Source: Trichobilharzia regenti
Taxonomy: Eukaryota; Platyhelminthes; Trematoda; Strigeidida; Schistosomatidae
Length of the DNA stretch: 64,000 nt
Assembly (NCBI GenBank): GCA_944472135.2
Contig: OX235263.1
Location: 33,657,379-33,721,378 of the forward strand
Direction: 5' to 3'
Every line of letters begins with the position of its first letter. Position 1 is the first letter of the stretch. Under the pieces are notes generated by a model. The model was given only the letters and a program-made list of their open reading frames with translations. It was not told where the DNA came from and made no database searches. Of the stretch, positions 11,555 to 20,744 are shown piece after piece. A program made the position numbers and the translations under genes.

Positions 11555-11745
11555 CGGAATTCGACATTCATAGGCCATCGGATTGTGTTCCAGTGGTTAT
11601 TGGCTCTATAAGCTCATTTTCTAATCGAAAAGTCCTTGGTTTCAACCCTAGCAGGTGCACTCTGTTGAAGAGTCTCAAACTAGGACGAAACATATATATC
11701 CAGTTCTTTCTGGTTTTCCAATCGTTCTTCAGCTAATTTCATCTC
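11555..11745 (+). mobile_element. H1 hammerhead SINE, single copy
   Basis: Head TGTTCCAGTGGTTATTGG (A-box-like), B-box-like GGTTTCAACCC, then TTGAAGA, CTCAAACTAGGAC and GAAA. The hammerhead core has C3 changed to T, and the third helix is replaced by an ATATAT run, so the ribozyme is probably dead. A frame crossing it (11539-11736) is not a gene. Confidence 0.7.
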
Positions 11746-12179
11746 GTTATCAAACATTATAACTAGTCAGACAACTTCAAATTAACACTTTAAAATTAAA
11801 CTGTTTCAAAAAAGTAGGAAGCTGACAGCTGTTATTTTGACAGGAAAGCGGGAATAATAATGTATACATTTCAAAATTGTATATATATATATATATATAC
11901 CATAAAAACGAATAGAAAAATTCATACTCGTTCTCTGCGTCTAAAAGAAATAATGATGTTTGGTATGAGAATGACGAGGGAGAGGGATATTTAAAAACAT
12001 AAAACCGACATTTCGAATGTGACATCTAGTGCGTAAAAGCAAAAAAAAAATAAACGTCCACCATATTTAAAGTTATTTATACTTTCAAAAATTAAATTTT
12101 AAATGTGTAAATTTATTTAATACAAATGATTTTTTTTGGAAAAGCTCATCATAGTTAGGACAGTCGTTAAAATATTATT
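11746..12179. other. No gene; (TA)n run at 11880-11900
   Basis: AT-rich spacer with a short TA microsatellite. The minus frame at 11777-12025 translates the TA run and is not convincing. Confidence 0.5.
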
Positions 12180-12519
12180 ATTCAAAAGAATTCCATTATG
12201 GGTAAATTTTGTTTTGATAAAGTCTCACAGTGTTATAAAATAGTATTTACTGATGACCACGTTTCGAGCACAATTTATTAATGCTCATAATCATATCAAC
12301 GTACTCACACAACTTTCTAACTTCATCTATGTAGTTCGATTACTTTCCATCGCTCGATTTGATTGGTAGTAGTATTTTCCACATTTCGGTATGAGTGATA
12401 AGTCATTGCTATTACATGTGTTTGATGTAGACTTGATGAATAAGGTTTCAATAATCAACCTCTCTCTTCACCTACACAGATGACGTTTTAGTATTTTTAA
12501 CCCTTTCCCACCGTAGTGC

Positions 12520-12900
12520 TACTTCTATGTTGGGAATGACATCCTGTGGTTTCAATTTATTAACTTTTACGTTGAAGTTTAGTCCTTTCTCAAGTACTTT
12601 TATCTCACTAGGGCTTAGTCCAATGATGGCAGGTTGAGCACCCATTTTGTTCTATCAATAGAGAATGAAACGTTGGCGTCAGTTCCATTTGTTGTGCTCT
12701 TTTCTTCCATTAGTTTGTTGAATTTTTTATTTGTGTGGTTTTTGATTTGTTTAATGCTGATTCTCTAGCTTTTTTTGATGTTTTTTAACAACAATTACCT
12801 AATCTTCGTCATTGATCATACATTTGAGTTTGTGTTTAAGTTTTTCAATTTCATTTAGTATATTCTTTAGTTTCATAGTAATTTGATGTAGTTCTTCTCT
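12520..12900 (-). pseudogene. PLE N-terminal coding fragment fused to a PLE-A 3' end
   Basis: Reading the minus strand from about 12750 to 12515 gives FNKLMEEKSTTNGTDANVSF and then LSPSEIKVLEKGLNFNVK, followed by KLKPQDVIPNIEVALRWERV, with frameshifts between blocks. L-[ST]-x-x-E-x-x-V-L-x-K-G-L-x-F is typical of the PLE region just before the RT fingers. The RT and most of the endonuclease are missing. The sequence passes straight into the 3' terminus through the stretch TGGGAAAGGGTTAAAAAT, which resembles GGGAGAGGGTTAAAATTC of the intact PLE-A endonuclease end. Confidence 0.55.
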
Positions 12901-13108
12901 TAGACGCACTCTGCTGACATGTTCGACTGCTTATTTTTTTCAAAGTAATTGGAGTACGTATGTGATATGTATCCATATATATATATATATATATGTGTGT
13001 ATGGTGGTCTCTCTTTCTGTTTGCTCGCTTAGTCTGTGACCATTTCACTTGTATGAACCTGTCTCCTTTAACAATGTATATTCACGTTATATTATATATA
13101 ATATGAGT

Positions 13109-13480
13109 GTTTGTTGACAGTCCGTTGCTTGGTGACAGATATCCATATTATATGTGTGGTTGTTGACATGCCTGCTATATTTTGCTATGTATATATGGAT
13201 CGATACTCCATTATAATTAGCCATTCATGTTAAGACTGTCTATTGATTTGTTCACACACTTGTCTGGACATTCATATATATTTCGCTCACACAATCTTGT
13301 AACTCACTTACTTTTGGTGTGATATCACTTTTGCATTCTCCTTGTGTTTGGAAATAGAAGTATCATCGCAAACCTAGTGGTCTTCTGATTTCCGCCTTCT
13401 TGCGTCAGGACTATTACATTCTCGACCAGTACATAACAATAATTTGGCAACGAGTACATAACAATTTGGCGACGGGGAAA
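13109..13480 (+). repeat. LTR-like block with primer-site-like edge
   Basis: Starts TGTTTGTTGACAGTCCG and runs to CAGTACATAACA, followed by ATTTGGCGACGGGGAAA, the style of junction seen between a gypsy 5' LTR and its primer binding site. A shorter near-copy of the edge (AATTTGGCAACGAGTACATAAC) lies just upstream. No second LTR was found, so it could be a 5' fragment or solo LTR inserted between the PLE-A arms. Confidence 0.4.
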
Positions 13481-13989
13481 ACTACTATTAACCACTCAGC
13501 AGCAGCAGCAACATAAAAGTATGCGTAAATATTTTGGAATCATACGATTTTTCAAACATAGACTGTTAAAAATCCTATGGTTTGTGAATCTTGCTTCTGT
13601 ATGACGACGGAGAGAAGATTAAAATTCTAAAATGTAATCTGGATAGGTGGACAGAGAGGTTGATTACTAAATCCTGCCTAGTTCATCGAGTCTACATTCA
13701 ACACGTGCAATAGGGATAACTCATCACTCACACCGGAAATATGGAAAATACTACTACCAATCAAATCAAGCGATGGAAAGTAATGGAACTACATAGATGA
13801 AGTCAGAATGTTGTGTGAGTAACTTCAAATCATTATGAGCAGTGATAAATTGTGCTCGAAATATTGTCATTAGTAAATATTACTGTATAACACTATGAGA
13901 CTTTATCAAAATAAATTTTACCCATAATGGAATTATACTCCACCACAGCGTACAAGTGTTATTTTTATATCACTGATAATCAAAAGAAT

Positions 13990-14335
13990 GTTTTTATGTA
14001 ATATTATTATTGTTTTTCCCTTGGGTTTTCAGTAGAACATAAGGCTCCAACAGCTCATTTGAGTTTCATTCTTTTCGTCTTGGTCCTGTTAAGATGGCCT
14101 TACGGTCGCCTATAGTCTCTTGTTTCTTTCTGTAACAATCTCCCTTATATCACCCTCGGATGCCTAACTCGTCGTTTCCCATTCGGGTTCCACTTGATGA
14201 AGGCATGACCTAGAGCAAGATGTCATTCAACAGTCTCCTCATCGTTTGTCCGATTCATCTCCATTTTTCTTCGGGAGAATTGTTCAGCAGTAGATTGTCG
14301 TTTGGTCTGTTTCATAGTTTTGGCGATAGTCTATT
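13990..14335 (-). pseudogene. RTE LINE 3' fragment, first of two stacked copies
   Basis: On the minus strand it ends in the RTE tail (GGAGCCTTATGTTCTAC near 14055-14035). Earlier in the minus reading are remnants of the TWRR/EEE region (GGGTGATATAAGGGAGATTG) and of GHTLR-type sequence. The copy is truncated at 14335, where the next RTE 3' end begins, so one copy may have inserted into the other. Confidence 0.6.
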
Positions 14336-14931
14336 ATTTTTTTTGTTCCCTTGGGTTCCTAGTGGAACATAGGGCTTCAACTCCACGTCTCCACTTGCTT
14401 CTGTCTTTTGCTGTACTTTTCACTTGCATCCATGTTAGTCCTTCATACTGCTTCAACTCCTCTTCACACGATCTCCTCCATGTCACCCTTGCACTGACGT
14501 CCCACTCGCCACTTCCCTTTCGGATTCCACTCAAGCAATGGCCTGAAGCGCGCGCGATGTCACCCAGCGGCCTCCTCAGCGAGTGTCCAATCCATTTCAG
14601 TCCACTTTCTCATGCATATTTGTTGACTGGAGATTGGTTCTTGCTTTGTTTGTTCCCATAATTTCTCATGGGTGATTCTTTCTGGCCCGGCCATCTGATC
14701 TTCAGTATAGAGCGAAGACAGTTGTTGATAAATGTCGTGACAGGCTGTTGGAAATATTCTTTGTGACCCGCCCGCCAAGTTTCTGATCCGTATAGAAGAA
14801 CTGACTGACTTGACGTTTGTATTGAAAATCCGCTGGATTTTGTTGTTGATGCTGAGTGACGAGGATTTCCAGATTGGTTTCAGGTTGATCAATGTGTTTC
14901 TCGCCTTCCCGATACTCTGATAAAACTTCAC
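14336..14931 (-). pseudogene. RTE LINE 3' fragment, second stacked copy
   Basis: Two frames (14931-14560 and 14534-14334) give the RTE C-terminal region: LINLKPIWKSSSLSINNKI, FNTNVKSV, then a frame change, WPERITHEKLWEQTKQEP, WTEMDWTLAEE and finally TWRRSCEEE and GVEALCSTRNPREQKK. The arrangement matches 218-724 residue for residue where in frame. Broken by indels; the plus-strand frame at 14302-14661 is its mirror. Confidence 0.75.
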
Positions 14932-14934
14932 TTT

Positions 14935-15539
14935 TGGATATTTTGTTAAAAATTAAAGTTAAACACCTTTTTTTCCCATACTTCTGAAATATATGTCAAT
15001 GGAATACGGAATACCATTGTCAATCAAAATGTTTCTTCTAAAGGTAAGTAGCAATAGTTAAGAAGTATTACATCAAGCTAACGTAAACAACAAAAATAAC
15101 AAGTTCATTGTACCATCCTGTTGATCTTTGAGTTAACCGATAACAAACAACTGTTTACTCTGTTCTTTTTAACAAAAGAAGAAAAGCCAGAAGATTCTTT
15201 TGTCGTTACCATCAAATTAGGCAATCCATCTAGAGAGAAACAATAAGAAGAAGGAGAAAGGCTTTTATTCTTCTACTCGCATTTTTCTTACTTTTTTAAA
15301 AATAAACTGACAGAATTAATTTTGTAATGTGTTTATTTGTTTACTTTCTTTTCCCGGATTCGGTTTGCTATGAAAAATATTCTCTGTGAATTATTTCGTC
15401 TTTGTATTCAACATTCTATACGTAACACTGTTAAATCAACAATAGTTCACCATACTACTCACCATACATTCTGATGTTAGTGACAGGATAACTTGTTCTA
15501 CCATCAATTAGTTCTGATATAACATATTAAGTTAGTTTT
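14935..15539. other. No recognised feature
   Basis: AT-rich spacer; a few A-rich and T-rich runs; no coding or repeat signature recognised. Confidence 0.45.
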
Positions 15540-16210
15540 AGAGGCCCGACTCACTATTTCCTATTCAGGTTCCCCTCAAGAGTCTTATGGGGATGTCACT
15601 CAACTGTCTCCTCAGAGTGCATTCAATCAGTCTTCATTTTCTGCCGAATAATTTTTGGGTGATAGGTTCTTGGTTGTATCCTTCCCACCCAAAGAGTCGC
15701 TTGTTACTAATTCTTTCTGGTCAGACATTTGATATTAGGTGTGAAGCTACCATAGTCAGTTGTTGAATAAAAGTCTGCAACAACCTGTCAAAAAAGCCTT
15801 GGGTGATTCGGTGAATCTCTGAAAAATATATAAGTTTACATAACTGTTTTGAAAACGTGAATCTTGTTCCCTATGCTTACTGCGTCAGATTTTAAACACT
15901 AATTTCAGAGTGATGAAGGTTTGTCGCGCCTTTCGGATCCTCGCTGACTTTGACATCCTCATCCATGCTGTCGTTTGTAGCTGAAACGATTCTGCCTAGA
16001 TGAATGAATGGATGTCACCTCCAATAAATTTTTGTCATTAGTAGTGATTGGTGCTAGTCATTGCTGATTTTCATCACTTCAGTCTTCCTTATGTTCACTT
16101 GAAGCCCTTTGGACGTTGTTTCTGCTTACAACTTGTTCTTTTTCCCCTTTGTGTTTGTAAGACTGAACATTATTCGTCTGAGAAGTCCAGATCTTCAATT
16201 ATACAGGCGA
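15540..16210 (-). pseudogene. RTE LINE fragment spanning the palm end to the C-terminus
   Basis: The minus strand from 16210 carries degenerate FADD-region sequence (GAAGATCTGGACTTC), then GTGAACATAAGGAAGACTG (the VNxxKTEVM region), a segment around AGGTGACATCCATTCATTC (FxYLGS region) and later CCAGAAAGAATTAGTAACAA (WPERISN region), ending without the usual tail at 15540. It overlaps functionally with 26690-27620 but on the opposite strand. Heavily mutated. Confidence 0.6.
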
Positions 16211-16254
16211 TGGCATTATTAGTACTATTTTTAACACTGTACTGTGTATACTAA

Positions 16255-16335
16255 CCATTTTATTATTCCTTTGAGTTCCGAATGGAACATAAGGCTTCTG
16301 TTGTCCTCTTCACCAGCTTCCGCGATTGCCCATAA
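16255..16335 (-). repeat. RTE/SINE-R tail fragment
   Basis: TATTATTCCTTTGAGTTCCG followed by AATGGAACATAAGGCTTC is the reverse complement of the shared RTE/SINE-R 3' tail. Nothing recognisable precedes it. Confidence 0.55.
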
Positions 16336-16751
16336 CAATACAGTAAAATAGTAAAGCCGAAAAGGGAAACGTCATTGTGATAATGAACAGGACTGATTAT
16401 GAAAAGAAGGAGATGGACCATAGTTACTTAATGAAGGAAAGAATAAATCTGCCAAATTCAATAAAATAAAACTTAATACTGACAGACTCTTTGAAGAAAT
16501 GAAAGCCAAAACTGGAAATTCTCTCTGGTTTAAACTTAAACTAAAATTCTATGTACCATTGGACAAGTACACATAAATCCCGCAGTTTCATCAAGACAAG
16601 TAGTATATTTTACCGACTCACCGACACACAACCCCTCGTAATACTTATTTTTGATACTAAGACCACTGCAAAAGGACACCCAATATATTGTAAAAGATTC
16701 ATATAGCTTCAAATCCTAAATAGAACATTGAGAAATTGATAAAGAAACATT

Positions 16752-17832
16752 ATGGTCAGCTATTATATTAACTCATTATATACTGGTATTCCTATTGCCG
16801 AAAGTCTTGATATCATTTCTTGTTTACTAGAATCAGATACAACGCTATCACGAAGATATCCACTGGACATCAGTGAAATAATTAAGGGCTTGAAATTCTG
16901 TCTAGAAAGTAATTGTTATACATTTAAAGGGAGTTTATATAGACAGAGAAATGGTGTTGCTATGGGTTCACCAGTCTCCCCAATGGTCTCTGACCTCATG
17001 AATAGATTCGAAAATAAAATCTCTTCAAGCATACTCACTTCTAAAATATGGTTAAGATACGTAGATGTACTTTTTTATTGCTAAACAGGGTCTACACAGT
17101 TCATTCCTGAAGAAATTGAACAATCTATCTCCCAGAATCCAGTTCACTTCGGAAGCAGAATCAGACGTTGGTGAACTACCACTTCTAGAATGCCTAGTTA
17201 AGAGGAGGGAAAACGGATATTTTAGTATATCTGTATTCAGGAAGAAAACTCACTCCAATAAATGTTTAGACTTCGGATCATCACAACCCATCAGCTCAAA
17301 AGTATCAGTTGCTTCAAATCTTATTAGACAAGCACGCTCTCTAATAATGGATGAGAAAGAAAAAGAAGAAGAAATGTCAAACATTACTGAGACCCTCAAG
17401 CAAAACAACTACCCAAAGAACTTCATCAACAAAATCAACACAGACATTAAGTATGGCCGAAAACGCATTACAATGACATGGACCTTAACAGCTATCATCT
17501 TATATGGATCAAAGATGTTAGATGATATCAGACGAGTACTCAATAAGCATGACATCAGAGTTTTCTTGAAACATGAGACATACTGCGAAACAACCTTGTC
17601 TATACAAAAGACCCTAAATATTCTCTATCTAATTGTGCCTACAAAAGATAATGCATGGAATGTCATACGGTATACATCGGAAAAACATCGCAAGAGAGAA
17701 GTCAAAATCAGAAGAAATGAACACCGTAGTGCATCTGTTCAACCACAGAGCGGTTCAGTTGAACTAGAAAAGCTTGAAAAATCATCAGCAAGCCATACAT
17801 CTACACGACATAGAATCAGGCCACAAAATTGA
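16752..17832 (+). pseudogene. PLE-D reverse transcriptase-endonuclease remnant
   Basis: The first frame (16752-17084) encodes palm blocks with NSLYTGIPIAESLDI, LYRQRNGVAMGSPVSPMVSD and KIWLRYVDV. The second frame, overlapping from 17065, continues with LPLLECLVKRRENGYFSISV, RKKTHSNKCLDFGSS and a C-terminal part reaching the endonuclease. The catalytic YVDD reads YVDV at a small deletion near 17070 that also causes the frameshift, so the polymerase is dead. The GIY-YIG part is readable only in a shifted frame (HTVYIGKTSQE, about 17660-17690). Confidence 0.8.
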
Positions 17833-17851
17833 TTTTGACAATATTGAAATA

Positions 17852-18128
17852 TTTTACGGGTTGATCACGGATTGATATCAGTTAGAGAACCATTGAAAAC
17901 CAGGGAGTACTGGACAGCTGCTGTTTCATCCTAGTTTGGGAATCATCGGCAGTACGCACCCGCTGGGATTCAAACCCGAGACCTTCCGGTTACAAGGCAA
18001 GCTCGTATCCCAAACTAGGATGAAACAGCAGCTGTCCAGTACTCCCTGGTTTTCAATGGTTCTTTAACTGATATCAATCCGTGATCAACCCGTAAACATA
18101 ACTAATCCTTATAAACCAAACTATAGAA
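17852..18128. mobile_element. H1 inverted pair inserted in PLE-D, 12-bp target duplication
   Basis: Flanked by AATATTGAAATA at 17840-17851 and 18129-18140. The left arm (about 17856-17950, minus) and right arm (about 18006-18098, plus) are near-perfect inverted copies of the H1 3' part: ACTGATATCAATCCGTGATC and CAGGGAGTACTGGACAGC. The loop holds the tRNA-like B-box remnant GGATTCAAACCC on one side only. Hammerhead cores read CCGATGA in place of CTGATGA. The fold-back is a single insertion that removed nothing from the target. Confidence 0.85.
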
Positions 18129-18489
18129 AATATTGAAATAGTCTAGAAAAAGCGTTTGGGAAATCACAAAGAACGTCTAATATCAGAAGCACTTCATATC
18201 AAATGGAATCCAATTGTCTGAATAAGAATGATGGACCTAAACAGAATTCGACCTTGTTACAAACTCACTCTCCGTCATGAAGTAACAAAACTAACAATAT
18301 ATGATTAGGAATTTCATTATGTAAGCACACACTACTTACATAACTTTACACACTTATCAAATCCAACAATCTACACCAAGTTATGTTATCTTTACCAACT
18401 GGGCACTTGACAACGCAAAAATGACCCCATGCTGAGGAACGATGATTAAGCTGTTATATATAAGCTGAGATTTAGTAAATTCTGGTTTA

Positions 18490-18550
18490 ACAATACTTTG
18501 ATAAAGCTATTGTCAGTGAATAGCGAAACGTCGGTAAAAGCAACAGTATC
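18490..18550 (+). ncRNA. Hammerhead-like hairpin at the PLE-D 3' end (degenerate)
   Basis: TTTGATAA, then a hairpin GCTATT...AATAGC, then GAAACGTC. The order matches a hammerhead (conserved CTGANGA, helix II, GAAA, then UC cleavage position), but two core bases differ. The same block is conserved on the minus strand at 59790-59860, so the family form itself may deviate from the consensus. Confidence 0.35.
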
Positions 18551-18570
18551 GTTTTGTTTTTCAGTCATTG

Positions 18571-19136
18571 GGAAACACAAAAAACTTTATGATTATTATT
18601 ATTATTATTAATGTTGTCTGTAATATAAATTAGTTACAATATTACTCGATTAGCGTAGGCAGAAATAGGAGAAGGAACTCTCGTAATTATTTACTATAAT
18701 TATGAAATGACTAATGGAAAGAATGAAGATGAGATCAGCTCCAACAGCCGTAAGACTATTAGTAAAAGTTTTTACAAATGGTTGAGATAGAATCCTTTTT
18801 AGTAATGAGATTTAATTTAAAGATATTTGAGTCATAAAAACTAGTCTAATTATCGGTGGCATTAAGCTGAGTAGTACAAGTAGCGACTTTGTTTGCAGAC
18901 AATGAATAAGAGGAGAAAGTATCAGATGTTTTTAGAGTTATATAAAATAATTACTGGTAGATAAAATAAAGGCAGTAGTTGTATTTTGGACTGTGAGAGC
19001 ACTACTGTTAATATTGGGTGTAGTGGTGGGCGAATTACCAGAGATATGCGAATCTAATAAGTAGTATAGAAGTAGAGTTCTAGTAATAGAATGAAATAAG
19101 TTATAGGAATAACACTTTTATTATTTTTTTTAATAT
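18571..19136. other. No gene; (TTA)n at about 18592-18612
   Basis: AT-rich spacer beginning with an ATT trinucleotide run. No exon-like or repeat signature recognised. Confidence 0.45.
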
Positions 19137-19590
19137 TTGGCTTGTAAAGATGAGTTTTGTTTTTATGAGTTGATCACGGATTTTTATTAGTTGAGGAACT
19201 ATTGAAAGGCATGCAGTACTGGATAGCCAGTTGTCTCATCCTATTTTGGGAATCATCGGCAGTAAGCACCCACCACAGGGAGGTTCGAACCCAGGACCTT
19301 CCGGTTACAAGGCAAGCTTGTTTACCATTCAGACACTAGGAGCCGATTCAATGGCCAGCCCATGAATTCTAACTTCTCTCAATTCGTGATTTAGCTTGAT
19401 CCCAACCAATGTCGTCATTGGGACATCCATTCAAACACTTGTCATTTGGATGAATCTCACTGTTCACGACTTCTCACTAGAACTCCAGGAAACCCATCCT
19501 GTAACAAGTCACTAGCGAGCATCAGATTAATTGATTTTCGATAGTTGGCTTGTAAAGATTAGTTTTGTTTTTACGAGTTGTTAAAATCAA
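19137..19590 (-). mobile_element. H1 hammerhead SINE, full unit plus start of a second
   Basis: On the minus strand the unit holds a body (about 19550-19370), a tRNA-like head with GGTCCTGGGTTCGAACC (B-box) near 19285, and the hammerhead region around 19210-19260 with core CCGATGA and GAGA in place of GAAA. The block GGCTTGTAAAGAT at 19139 recurs at 19551, so the 3' end of one unit abuts the 5' end of the next: a tandem junction spaced about 412 bp. Confidence 0.7.
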
Positions 19591-19858
19591 AGATATATAA
19601 GTACAGGTGGTAGTAAAGTGATGACAGTTTTGGTAGCCGTATTAGTTTAGCGACAAATAAAAATGGTATCATTGATTTCATATACTCAATGCCGAAATCT
19701 TTGCAATATGTTTAAAGTGAAGTTGGTTTCGACGTATGTCACATCAATAAGAATAAAATATTTGCCTACTATTTGTTACAAGATGTTCAACAGTATTCAT
19801 TTTACTGATTAGAGTGTGTGATTAAGCTAAGAGTAGTATTTTATTATCATTCTTGTAG

Positions 19859-20149
19859 GATATCTCAAAGATTTCAAAAAGTAAACCATTAAGTTTTTTG
19901 GAATGTCTCTGGCATTTAAAGTCTCAGACTATACGCCCTTCCATGGAAAAACAGATCTTAAATTATTTAAGGAATAACTGTGAAATTTCATGCAGAGAAA
20001 CCCCGAAAGAAGTGGTCGTATTCTTCATTGTTCATCCAAATGTTAGCCATGTAACTGTTAAGCGTCTCAACAACAGTTCAACTGCCAATAATGCTACTTT
20101 CAAAACTGAAAAAATTATGAGTACTAAGACTGTTGGATATGATTATTAA
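19859..20149 (+). CDS. Candidate terminal exon of an unidentified host gene
   Basis: The pyrimidine-rich TTATTATCATTCTTGTAG ends at 19858 as a plausible splice acceptor. The frame from GAT at 19859 stays open for 96 codons to TAA at 20147-20149. The protein is moderately charged, with SFLECLWHLKSQTIRPSMEK, then QILNYLRNNCEISCRE, then a beta-rich EVVVFFIVHPNVSHVTV and a polar tail ending TVGYDY. It matches none of the retroelement families here and has no second copy in the window. No upstream exon was found, and no AATAAA soon after the stop. I do not recognise the family. Confidence 0.4.
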   Translation, partial: DISKISKSKPLSFLECLWHLKSQTIRPSMEKQILNYLRNNCEISCRETPKEVVVFFIVHPNVSHVTVKRLNNSSTANNATFKTEKIMSTKTVGYDY

Positions 20150-20404
20150 TGATATTAGCAACAATTTATTAGAGTATGGGAAAGATGAATAGATTGTGAT
20201 GGATCTCGCCGTCGATTTTCAAGTTTTTATTTGTGCTTAATATGTGCTTCTAACCAATTTTGAGTTCTGTTAATACTCCATATTTGGTTATTGGTCTCTT
20301 TGTTGTATACCTATATAACACTTACATTGAAATCTGATGATTGTTACTTGGGTATTAACTGCTTATATCAGCGATACAGACTTCGTATTCTACGCACTCT
20401 CTTT

Positions 20405-20620
20405 TCAGACACACGCTAAGAAGACCTCTGAGTGATGTTGCCCACCAGGCAACTGATAGAATTGAACGCTATTGGGAAACTACGAGTTGTGCATTCGAGG
20501 GCGACATGGAGGAGATTTTCTGAGGAGGAGCTGACAGAAGACAAGGTGAAATAGAGGTGTGGTCTTGAAGTTATATGTTCCATATGGTACCCTAAGGAAT
20601 GATAATATGATATAAATGCA
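20405..20620 (+). pseudogene. RTE LINE 3' end
   Basis: Remnant of the WNPxGRRRVGRP region (ATAGAATTGAACGCTATTGG) through GACATGGAGGAGATTTTCTG (TWRRSxEEE) to the tail near TTATATGTTCCATATGG and AAGGAATGATAATATGATA. Full of indels. Confidence 0.65.
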
Positions 20621-20744
20621 ATCGGCTTATCGCACGTGCAGTTACTGCTTGTTGTTCTGCAAAGTCTGAGGCAAAATCTTGCCGTATGTTGAATACACAT
20701 CGACTCCCATAATATTACGCTTAAGTTTGAGTTTAGTAAAATAT

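Larger units (their letters stand above)
12180..13955. mobile_element. PLE-A head-to-head fold-back with an LTR-like insert
   Basis: The 3' end of PLE-A occurs on the minus strand at 12180-12520 and again on the plus strand at 13605-13955 (both with CATTATGGGTAAA or its complement, TATCAAAAC and GAGCA...TGCTCGAAA-type hairpins). Both ends face outward. Between them lie a PLE N-terminal coding fragment (minus) and an LTR-like block. The 13605 arm begins at the same internal point as the 12180 arm, near GAGAGAAGATTAAAATTC. Confidence 0.65.
16360..18570 (+). mobile_element. PLE-D, nearly complete but broken
   Basis: Begins with the PLE fingers region (DYEKKEMDHSYLMKE-like, about 16390-16440). 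It continues through RT palm blocks to 17100, a linker and a GIY-YIG endonuclease to about 18280, and ends in a 3' block with a hammerhead-like hairpin (18490-18550). An H1 fold-back interrupts the endonuclease at 17852-18128. The related 3' fragment on the minus strand is 59785-60292. Confidence 0.75.

Noticed and set aside
12851..13048. Stand-alone 65-residue minus frame with an (IY)n run
   Set aside because: The IYIYIYIY part is a translated TA microsatellite; the rest overlaps the PLE N-terminal remnant in another frame.
14302..14661. 119-residue plus-strand frame with a signal-peptide-like start
   Set aside because: It is the mirror of an RTE fragment on the minus strand, whose motifs (TWRRSCEEE, WPERITHEKLW) are clear.
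20416..20700. 94-residue minus frame with cysteines
   Set aside because: Complement of the RTE 3' end on the plus strand; cysteine spacing is not conserved.
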